A stretch of 6,802 nucleotides of DNA from Fidelibacterota bacterium UBA1134 (GTDB lineage: Bacteria > Fidelibacterota > Marinisomatia > Marinisomatales > S15-B10). Numbering within the stretch: the first letter of the stretch is position 1; every line of letters starts with the position of its first letter. The notes under the pieces are model-generated. The model was not told the DNA's origin, did no database searches, and worked only from the letters and a program-made list of their open reading frames with translations. The position numbers were made by a program, and so were the translations under genes. The stretch spans positions 1,003 through 7,804 of the forward strand of contig DCAL01000066.1 of the NCBI GenBank assembly GCA_002311975.1. Reading direction: 5' to 3'. Shown here one piece after another: positions 1 through 5,417 of this stretch.

Positions 1-261
1 CATGTGACCCTTTACGCCATTGCCCGAGATCGAGAAGTTGTAGCTTTCCGGCGGCATCTTGTCGGTAATCGCCAGTTCAGAGCTGTAGGAACCGCTTATG
101 AGGCCGATCTTGATCTGTATATCAGCGGTGTATCTATCTTCGGCGAGAGGGGTGAGGGATTTACATCCGGGGAGAATTTCGGCGAGAAGTTCGGGATCCA
201 GTATTGATTGCCAGACAACGGATCTGGGGTGTGCGATGCTATAAGTCTTTTCTAACTTCAA
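1..261 (-). CDS. CoxG/SRPBCC-family protein, N-terminal part (3' end outside window)
   Basis: Reading the minus strand from a TTG at 261 down to 1 gives 87 open codons that continue past the window edge. The protein begins MKLEKTYSIAHPRSVVWQSI, followed by LDPELLAEILPGCKSL, ADIQIKIGLISGSY (about residues 46-59) and SISGNGVKG (77-85). This order (start helix/strand, D-P-E...LPGC, then a KIG strand and a G-x-G-x-KG stretch) is characteristic of the carbon monoxide dehydrogenase subunit G (CoxG) family of the START/SRPBCC fold. CoxG proteins are small cytoplasmic or membrane-associated proteins, often encoded near molybdenum hydroxylases (CO dehydrogenase or xanthine dehydrogenase type). Whether such genes follow here cannot be seen. 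TTG is the only plausible start: an in-frame TAG lies at 271-273 and no ATG or GTG follows in the first residues. A G5 run (275-279) sits 13 nt upstream, which is far for a ribosome-binding site. Family assignment is fairly sure; the actual substrate or partner is unknown. Confidence 0.82.
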   Translation of the reverse strand, partial: MKLEKTYSIAHPRSVVWQSILDPELLAEILPGCKSLTPLAEDRYTADIQIKIGLISGSYSSELAITDKMPPESYNFSISGNGVKGHM

Positions 262-307
262 TATCTGTAACTAACCCCCGTGAAACTTGAGCCGAATGAA
301 ACATCGA

Positions 308-336
308 AGGATAATCATTTTTCCCGTCAAAGTCAA
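308..336 (-). promoter_or_regulatory. Predicted sigma70-type promoter for the CoxG-like gene
   Basis: On the minus strand, TTGACT (331-336) is followed after exactly 17 nt by TATCCT (308-313). These match the sigma70 -35 and -10 consensus at 5/6 and 4/6 positions. Transcription would start near 301, giving a leader of about 40 nt before the TTG start at 261. The placement supports the gene start chosen there. This is inferred from consensus only. Confidence 0.5.
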
Positions 337-599
337 TCTTTTTTGTGCCGCCCGGAGAAAGAGATCAGGAATTAATTTTCAACAAATGGAGGTCAAGAAT
401 ATCATTTAAATTAGGATGATATCTGCCGCAAAGCCATGTCCGACTTCTGGAAGGGGCATTTGTATGACTGGGCAGTCATTTTCGCCAAGAATCTTTCCCG
501 GAAAGAGGAGGGGAACTTTTATAGAGGAGCGGGACAGTTCCTGTCCTGTTTTCTCGCCAGAGAAGAAACCCTCATCCAGCGGGAAATAGAAACGGCTCC

Positions 600-652
600 A
601 ACCGGCCCGCGTCCTCAAGCAGTGACGGCGTGATTCACCGAAAGGGCCGGTT
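600..652. repeat. 9-bp perfect inverted repeat with 35-nt loop
   Basis: AACCGGCCC at 600-608 pairs perfectly with GGGCCGGTT at 644-652. The loop (609-643) contains a minor GTGA/TCAC pairing (622-625 with 635-638). A short pyrimidine run (TCTC) follows, too weak for a standard terminator. An attC recombination site was considered and rejected because the flanks do not fit RYYYAAC and GTTRRRY. Function is unknown. Confidence 0.45.
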
Positions 653-710
653 TCTCTCCGCGTTGCAAGTCCTGCAGGAAATCTGACAGACTATAAATTC
701 TACGGCTGTA

Positions 711-850
711 CATAAAACCTTCGGACGAAGGGGCGTGCTGGAATCCCCGGTAGACTCGGGGTCATTCATTTCCAGATGCTTCTTTTATAAATTTATGTAT
801 AGATTATCACTGGTCATTTCAAATTTGAATTGGGGGAATGACGTCTTGCA
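711..850 (+). promoter_or_regulatory. Duplicated promoter/leader segment, copy 1 (upstream of transglutaminase gene)
   Basis: This segment aligns without any gap to 2331-2470 upstream of the M16 gene (constant offset of 1620). Hand counting gives 102 of 140 identical positions, with the best part, 740-820, at 65 of 81. The most conserved blocks are GGAATCCCCG-TAGACTCGG (740-759), TTCCAGA-GCTT (770-781) and TGGTCATTT (811-819). Copy 1 can fold into a nested hairpin, with outer stem CTGGAA/TTCCAG (738-743 with 770-775) and inner stem CCCCG/CGGGG (745-749 with 757-761) around the loop GTAGACT. A separate small hairpin CCTTC-GGAC-GAAGG lies at 718-731 and a 12-bp palindrome TTCAAATTTGAA at 818-829. 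AT-rich stretches such as TATAAA (786-791) could be a -10 element, but no convincing -35 was found. It is probably a promoter plus 5' leader. Confidence 0.65.
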
Positions 851-869
851 GAAAAAAATACGACCATGA
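846..869 (+). other. Possible 7-codon leader ORF aligned to the M16 start site
   Basis: TTG at 846 aligns exactly with the M16 start codon at 2466, and the GGGGGA at 832-837 aligns with the M16 ribosome-binding site. Here the frame reads TTG CAG AAA AAA ATA CGA CCA TGA, encoding MQKKIRP and then stopping at 867-869, 13 nt before the transglutaminase ATG at 883. It may be a relic of the duplicated start region or a short translated leader feeding re-initiation. There is no direct evidence of translation. Confidence 0.25.
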
Positions 870-870
870 A

Positions 871-877
871 AAAGGGG
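871..877 (+). promoter_or_regulatory. Ribosome-binding site deciding the ATG 883 start
   Basis: AAAGGGG ends 5 nt before ATG 883. The upstream in-frame ATG at 838 has its only G-rich stretch (832-836) one base away, which is too close to work as a Shine-Dalgarno site. This favours 883 over 838. Confidence 0.55.
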
Positions 878-882
878 CAGCG

Positions 883-2223
883 ATGGAGTCAATTACTGCA
901 AAAAAAGTTCTATTTCTGATTTCAATGACCGGTTTCTTAGGTGCACAATCCGCTGGCGCCTATGTGCCCAAACAGGTGCCTAATGTAGTAACAGCAGATA
1001 TACAGGCCGGGATAGAGAAGTATATCGAAGATAAGGCTGCCCGGGGCGGCGGTTATTTCAAGTTTTCGTCAGATGGTAAAGACTTTTCTTTCAAATTAGT
1101 TCGTGTTCATACCGAATACCTGGCGAATCTTTCTACTCGGCGGCACTTTGCCTGCGTGGACCTCGTGGATACCTCCGGCGATGTTTATGACGTGGATTTC
1201 TTTCTTTCCGGTGACCCCGGAGATATGACCGTTACAGAGAAGACGCTTCACAAACTGAACGGCATTCCATCCTACACGTGGGAACAGAACCGGCGTGGTA
1301 CGTGGCAGCGTGTACCCATGGGAGAGGCCACCCCGGAGCTATTGGGTGTTATTGAAGGGGAGGACGAGTTCGACTTTTTGTACAGGGTTAAACTTCCAGA
1401 GATCAAAGACACTGCCCGCATGTGGCTTCCTTTTCCGGAAACCGATGAATTCCAGACCGTTGAGATTAAGGAAATAAATGCCCCCGAATACAGAGTAGTG
1501 AAGGAGCCTAAATATGGCAATAAGAGCTTTCTTTTTGAGCTTGGGCCTGACTACAGCGGAAGGGTCATCGATATCCTCTTTCACGTAAAGCGAAAGGAAA
1601 AGGCTGCGTATGCTCATGAAATCATTGATCGGCAGATGTACCTTGCGGCGCAACTTCTGACGCCGATAGACGGCAATTTTAGGCAAATAGCCGGCGAAGT
1701 CGTGGCGGGGAAGAAAAGTGATCTTGTGCGCGCCCGAGCCCTTTATGATCACGTCATGGACCGCATGCGCTACATGAAGTATGGTTCTGGTTGGGGAAAA
1801 GGAGACGCCGTTTACGCCTGCGATGTGGGTACCGGGAACTGTACTGATTTTCATGCTTACTTTATCTCTCTGGCCAGAGCCGTAGGTATCCCTGCGCGCT
1901 TTGCCATCGGCGCAACTATTCCTTCCTCAAGGAACGATGGCGGAGTGGACGGTTACCACTGCTGGGCGGAGTTCTACTCAGATGGCAAATGGTGGCCTGT
2001 AGACATTTCCGAAGCCGATAAATATTCGAGTCTTTCGACCTATTATTTCGGCCATCATCCTGCGAATCGTTTGGAATTCAGTCGTGGCAGGGATCTTGAG
2101 TTTAATCCGGGGCCGGTTTCAGGACCGATTAATTTTCTTGCCTATCCGGTGTTGGAGATTGGAGGGAAGCCAGCAAAAACGAAAACTGAGTTTTCCTTCA
2201 GGCGTAACATTTCGCGCAAGTGA
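883..2223 (+). CDS. Secreted transglutaminase-like superfamily protein
   Basis: The gene encodes a 446-residue exported protein with a transglutaminase-like (papain-fold, Transglut_core type) domain. Residues 1-26 form a Sec signal peptide: Lys7-Lys8, a hydrophobic stretch VLFLISMTGFLGA, then SAGA with likely cleavage before Tyr27. Residues ~30-145 form an N-terminal region with the phrase FACVDLVDTSGDVYDVDFFL, which I do not name. Residues ~160-238 resemble the beta-rich domain that often precedes bacterial transglutaminase cores (LYRVKLPEIKDTARMWLPFP...EYGNK-like). The core at ~268-380 has a complete triad: Cys320 in GTGNCTDFHAYF, His359 in DGYHCWAEFY and Asp374 in WWPVDISEA. Such domains act as proteases, amidases or cross-linking enzymes, so the exact reaction is open. 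An in-frame ATG at 838 would add 15 residues, but ATG 883 puts the signal peptide at the N-terminus and has a well-spaced ribosome-binding site. The upstream leader is shared with the M16 gene. No clear terminator follows. Confidence 0.9.
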   Translation: MESITAKKVLFLISMTGFLGAQSAGAYVPKQVPNVVTADIQAGIEKYIEDKAARGGGYFKFSSDGKDFSFKLVRVHTEYLANLSTRRHFACVDLVDTSGDVYDVDFFLSGDPGDMTVTEKTLHKLNGIPSYTWEQNRRGTWQRVPMGEATPELLGVIEGEDEFDFLYRVKLPEIKDTARMWLPFPETDEFQTVEIKEINAPEYRVVKEPKYGNKSFLFELGPDYSGRVIDILFHVKRKEKAAYAHEIIDRQMYLAAQLLTPIDGNFRQIAGEVVAGKKSDLVRARALYDHVMDRMRYMKYGSGWGKGDAVYACDVGTGNCTDFHAYFISLARAVGIPARFAIGATIPSSRNDGGVDGYHCWAEFYSDGKWWPVDISEADKYSSLSTYYFGHHPANRLEFSRGRDLEFNPGPVSGPINFLAYPVLEIGGKPAKTKTEFSFRRNISRK

Positions 2224-2330
2224 CGACCCAAATCCCAATGGGACCCGGTTGAGGATAAAGAAGCACCGCAGGCTGTCCGGATCACTGTCCCCATAACCTT
2301 CCAACCACAGTAATGCTTCGTAATAAACGG

Positions 2331-2470
2331 CACACAACCTTGGAAAGAAAGGATCTGCCGGAATCCCCGCTAGACTCGGTATTATTCCTTTCCAGACGCT
2401 TTTTTCATAAATTACTGTATGGATGACGTCTGGTCATTTTGAGTTTCTACTAAGGAGATAACGTTTTGAA
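2331..2470 (+). promoter_or_regulatory. Duplicated promoter/leader segment, copy 2 (upstream of M16 gene)
   Basis: This is the second copy of the segment at 711-850. It can form a related but weaker nested hairpin: GGAAT/ATTCC (2360-2364 with 2384-2388) and CCG/CGG (2367-2369 with 2377-2379) around the loop CTAGACT. The loop motif NTAGACT and the outer pairing survive although several stem bases differ. The segment runs into the ribosome-binding site and start codon of the M16 gene. A further patch of similarity (ACGGC, 2326-2330 versus 702-706) appears upstream if a 4-nt gap is allowed. It is probably a promoter and 5' leader co-regulated with copy 1; the transcription start is not identified. 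Confidence 0.65.
2452..2468 (+). promoter_or_regulatory. Strong ribosome-binding site and TTG start of the M16 gene
   Basis: AAGGAG at 2452-2457 lies 8 nt before TTG 2466. This ideal spacing supports TTG as the true start, which in turn gives an N-terminal lipoprotein signal directly after the initiator. Confidence 0.75.
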
Positions 2471-5300
2471 GATAATAGTCTTTTTAGCGATACTGACCCT
2501 GAGCTTCCATCTGACTTCCTGCTCTCCGCAGACGCCGCTGGCTCAGCCGGAAGAGGCAGCTGTGAAGGAAGTTCAGATACTGTCCATGGATCCCAAGATC
2601 AGATCAGGTGTACTTGAAAACGGATTGAAGTACTTCGTCCGTGTCAATCACAAACCCGAGAACCGGGCCGAACTGAGGCTGGTGGTGAACGCCGGTTCTG
2701 TGCTGGAAGATGATGATCAGCAAGGAATTGCCCATCTGGTGGAGCACATGGGATTCAACGGGACCGAACACTTCGCGAAGCAGGAATTGGTGGACTATGT
2801 GGAATCCATCGGCATGGGTTTCGGTCCGCACCTGAACGCCTACACCAGTTTCGATGAGACGGTCTATATCCTTCGAGTACCCACTGATAGCGCGGAGACG
2901 GTCATAAAGGCGTTTCAAATTCTGGGAGATTGGGCGCAGCGGATGACTTTCGATCCCAATGAGATTGATAAGGAGCGCGGCGTTGTCATTGAGGAATGGC
3001 GGCGGGGGCTTGGCGCCCAGGCGAGGATGAGAGACAAGCAATTTCCTATCCTCTTTCACAATTCCAAGTATGCTGTCCGCCTGCCTATCGGTCAGAAGGC
3101 GGTTCTCGACACAGCCAGTCATGAGACCATTGTTCAGTTCTACCGCGACTGGTACCGCCCTGATCTTATGGCTGTCATAGCGGTGGGAGATTTCGAGGAT
3201 GATGAGATTGAACGCCTCATCAGGGAGCAGTTTTCCGGTCTCAAGAATCCTGAAGAACCGAGGCAGAGGACGTTTTATCCCGTGCCGGATCACGAAGAAA
3301 CTCTTGTTGCTCTGGCGTCAGACCGTGAGGCCACCGGCTCGCGCGTGGCTGTCTATTACAAACAGGATGTTCAGTCCGAAGAGACTGCTTCGGCCTATAG
3401 AAATCGTATGCTGGCGGGGCTCTATAATAGGTTGCTCAACAGCAGGCTGGATGAACTGAGGCTAAGCGCCGATCCCCCATTTTTGGGCGGTTTTTCCTAT
3501 CAGGGGCGATTCATCAGAACGAAGGAAGCTTACGTTTTGCTGGCGGTGGTCAAGGACAACGGTATCGAACGGGGACTCGAAACCCTTCTGGTGGAGGCCG
3601 AAAGGGTGGCACGCCACGGCTTCACCCCGTCGGAGCTGGAGCGGGAGAAGAAAAATGTTATCCGCTCCATGGAACGGGCTTACCAAGAAAGGGATAAGAC
3701 GCAGTCACGCGTGTTCGCCAGCGAATACATCAGGCACTTTCTTGAAGGAGAGCCTATTCCCGGTATTGAGTATGAATTGGAACTGTATCGAAGATTCCTT
3801 CCCGGGATTACCCTGGAAGAGGTCAACCGTCTGGCCCGCCATTGGCTGGTGAACGAAAACAGAGTAATAATGGTAAATCTTCCCGAAAAGGAGGGGGTTG
3901 TCACTCCCGCAGATGATGAGCTTCTTGCCATGTTTGATGTGGTGGAAGCGGCCGACATCGTGCCCTACAAGGATGAAATTTCCGACGCGCCTCTCCTCGC
4001 TGAATTGCCGCAAGCGGGGCATATGGTGAACGAACAGTCGATTCCCAAGCTTGATGTGACGCAGTGGGAATTGAGCAACGGCGTGCGGGTTTTCCTGAAA
4101 ACGACAGACTTCAAGAATGATGAAATCCTGTTGCGGGCGACAAGTCCCGGCGGCTACTCACTGGCTGATGATCAAAACTATATTGCGGCTTCGACGGCTG
4201 CGGCGGTGGTAGCTCGGGGCGGTGTCGGTCCCTTTGACCGCATTGCGCTGGAAAAATATCTGGCCGGCAAGATGGTGAACGTATCTCCGTCCATATCATC
4301 ACTGACGGAAGGTTTCTCCGCCTCAGCATCGCCGCAAGATATAAAGACCATGTTTCAGCTGATCTATGCCTACTTCACTTCGCCCAGAAAAGACAGTACG
4401 GCTTACCTTTCATACAAGGAACAGATGCGGGGGTGGTTGGAAAACCGCAGCTCCACGCCGGAAGCTGCATTCCGTGATACGATTCAGGTGACCCTGTCGC
4501 AGCACCATTTCCGTACGCGGCCGTGGACGCTCGAGATGCTAGACGAGATGGATCTGCAGACGTCGTACTCTTTCTTTCGGGAGCGGTTCGCTGACGCTAG
4601 CGATTTCACCTTCTTCATTATTGGGAACTTTGATGTAGAGGAGATCCAGCCGCTGGTTCTGCAGTACCTCGGCGGACTGCCTGCCACGAACAGAATTGAA
4701 ATGTGGCGAGATGTGGGAATTGAAACACCGCTAGGCAAGATCGAAAAGACAGTCCGTCGCGGCATGGAACCGAAAAGCTCTACCCGGATGGTGTTCTCCG
4801 GACCGTTTGAATGGACGCCTCAGAACAGGTATGATCTGAATGCCATGGTGCAGGTGCTGCGGATCAAACTGAGAGAGAAGATTCGGGAAGACGAGAGCGG
4901 GACTTACAGCATAGGCGTGAGCGCATCGCCGGCGCACTATCCGGATGAAGAGTACAGTATCACAATTCGGTTCGGCAGCGATCCAGAGCGGGCGCAGGAA
5001 TTGACCAAGACTATCTTGGTACAGATCGATTCGCTGGTGAACTACGGCACGACCGAAAAGTATTTGACGAAGGTGAAAGAACGTCAGCGGAGGCAGAGGG
5101 AGACAGGGATGAAGGAGAACGGTTTCTGGATTCGGAATATCTCTTTCTACGATTATCATGAAGAAGCGCTCACTTCGATTATTGAGTACGATGGATTAAT
5201 CGATAGTCTGACTCTCGACGCCATACAGGCGGCAGCCAGGAAGTATTTGACCACCGAAAACTATGTGAAGATTGTCCTCTACCCTGAATCGATGCCGTGA
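2466..5300 (+). CDS. M16B-family zinc metallopeptidase lipoprotein (PqqL/insulinase type)
   Basis: This is a complete 944-residue peptidase of the M16 (pitrilysin/insulinase) family, of the two-module PqqL-like kind usually about 900-950 residues long. Residues 1-19 are a lipoprotein signal with lipobox LTSC; Cys19 would be lipidated and Ser follows, so an outer-membrane anchor facing the periplasm is likely. The first catalytic domain (~45-185) carries the inverted zinc motif HLVEH (His90, Glu93, His94) in GIAHLVEHMGFNGTEHF, then LNAYTSFDETVY (123-134) and ERGVVIEEW (170-178), whose Glu177 (or Glu176) should be the third zinc ligand. The second M16 domain (~220-400) contains FYRDWYRPDLMAVIAVGD. 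The C-terminal half (~525-935) repeats the fold without HxxEH, as expected for the inactive module, and includes REDESGTYSIGVSASP (807-822), matching the conserved substrate-binding region. It probably degrades peptides entering or released in the periplasm. It is likely co-regulated with the transglutaminase gene through the shared leader. The substrate is unknown. Confidence 0.95.
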   Translation: MKIIVFLAILTLSFHLTSCSPQTPLAQPEEAAVKEVQILSMDPKIRSGVLENGLKYFVRVNHKPENRAELRLVVNAGSVLEDDDQQGIAHLVEHMGFNGTEHFAKQELVDYVESIGMGFGPHLNAYTSFDETVYILRVPTDSAETVIKAFQILGDWAQRMTFDPNEIDKERGVVIEEWRRGLGAQARMRDKQFPILFHNSKYAVRLPIGQKAVLDTASHETIVQFYRDWYRPDLMAVIAVGDFEDDEIERLIREQFSGLKNPEEPRQRTFYPVPDHEETLVALASDREATGSRVAVYYKQDVQSEETASAYRNRMLAGLYNRLLNSRLDELRLSADPPFLGGFSYQGRFIRTKEAYVLLAVVKDNGIERGLETLLVEAERVARHGFTPSELEREKKNVIRSMERAYQERDKTQSRVFASEYIRHFLEGEPIPGIEYELELYRRFLPGITLEEVNRLARHWLVNENRVIMVNLPEKEGVVTPADDELLAMFDVVEAADIVPYKDEISDAPLLAELPQAGHMVNEQSIPKLDVTQWELSNGVRVFLKTTDFKNDEILLRATSPGGYSLADDQNYIAASTAAAVVARGGVGPFDRIALEKYLAGKMVNVSPSISSLTEGFSASASPQDIKTMFQLIYAYFTSPRKDSTAYLSYKEQMRGWLENRSSTPEAAFRDTIQVTLSQHHFRTRPWTLEMLDEMDLQTSYSFFRERFADASDFTFFIIGNFDVEEIQPLVLQYLGGLPATNRIEMWRDVGIETPLGKIEKTVRRGMEPKSSTRMVFSGPFEWTPQNRYDLNAMVQVLRIKLREKIREDESGTYSIGVSASPAHYPDEEYSITIRFGSDPERAQELTKTILVQIDSLVNYGTTEKYLTKVKERQRRQRETGMKENGFWIRNISFYDYHEEALTSIIEYDGLIDSLTLDAIQAAARKYLTTENYVKIVLYPESMP

Positions 5301-5313
5301 CTCCGGGGGTCAC
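5297..5313 (+). repeat. Small hairpin overlapping the M16 stop codon
   Basis: GTGAC (5297-5301) and GTCAC (5309-5313) can pair around a 7-nt loop. The left arm includes the TGA stop. No T-tract follows, so it is not a terminator by itself; it may be a minor structure or chance. Confidence 0.3.
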
Positions 5314-5329
5314 TAATCGCTGTGATCCG

Positions 5330-5369
5330 AGGCAGAATTCATTTGCTTGACTTCTGCCTTATTTTTTTT
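5330..5369 (+). terminator. Likely rho-independent terminator of the M16 gene
   Basis: AGGCAGAA (5330-5337) pairs perfectly with TTCTGCCT (5352-5359) around a 14-nt loop, with a possible G-T extension (5329/5360). Eight consecutive T residues (5362-5369) follow. The position 30 nt after the M16 stop fits transcript termination and implies that the next gene has its own promoter. The loop is longer than usual, which lowers certainty a little. Confidence 0.65.
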
Positions 5370-5383
5370 CAAATTTGGGTGGG

Positions 5384-5397
5384 CTGGGGACTCCCAG
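5384..5397 (+). repeat. Short GC-rich hairpin before the VCBS lipoprotein gene
   Basis: CTGGG (5384-5388) and CCCAG (5393-5397) form a 5-bp stem with a GACT tetraloop, 20 nt before the TTG start at 5418. It could lie in the 5' leader of that gene. It shares an AGACT word with the duplicated leaders further upstream, but the similarity is too short to call a third copy. Confidence 0.3.
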
Positions 5398-5417
5398 ACT
5401 TAGAGTAGGGTAAACTA

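Larger units (their letters stand above)
262..710. other. Long intergenic region with several short hairpins, no convincing gene
   Basis: This divergent gap holds the CoxG-side promoter and otherwise no convincing gene. Open frames at 406-618 (minus), 436-633 (plus) and 416-589 (plus, 57 aa) lack a properly spaced ribosome-binding site and give unrecognised, compositionally odd peptides. What is visible is a series of dyads: ATGACT/AGTCAT with a GGGC loop (464-479), CTTTCC/GGAAAG (492-504), GGACAG/CTGTCC with a 3-nt loop (532-546), a 9-bp AACCGGCCC/GGGCCGGTT stem with a 35-nt loop (600-652), and the palindrome TCCTGCAGGA (670-679). They could belong to an unrecognised structured RNA, to a decayed element, or be chance. 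No known RNA family was recognised. Confidence 0.4.

Noticed and set aside
4..207. Plus-strand 67-codon open frame at the left edge
   Set aside because: It is the shadow of the minus-strand CoxG-like gene, whose translation shows clear family motifs; the plus-strand peptide has no recognisable features.
406..633. Overlapping small open frames in the intergenic region (436-633 plus, 406-618 minus, 416-589 plus)
   Set aside because: None has a properly spaced ribosome-binding site, the minus frame needs a TTG start without support, and the peptides look like translated non-coding DNA.
600..652. Integron attC site
   Set aside because: The inverted repeat is suggestive, but the ends do not fit RYYYAAC and GTTRRRY and no integrase or cassette gene is visible.
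838..882. Start of the transglutaminase gene at ATG 838
   Set aside because: The G-run ends one base before this ATG, the 15 extra residues precede a complete signal peptide, and ATG 883 has a well-spaced ribosome-binding site.
1339..1854. Minus-strand 171-codon open frame inside the transglutaminase gene
   Set aside because: It is fully antisense to a gene with an intact catalytic triad and its peptide shows no recognisable domain.
2604..3293. Minus-strand 229-codon open frame inside the M16 gene
   Set aside because: It is antisense to the strongly conserved catalytic domain and is explained as a codon-bias shadow.
5347..5375. Sigma70 promoter for the VCBS lipoprotein gene (TTGACT, 17 nt, CAAATT)
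   Set aside because: The -10 matches only 3 of 6 positions and the element lies inside the terminator hairpin and T-tract.
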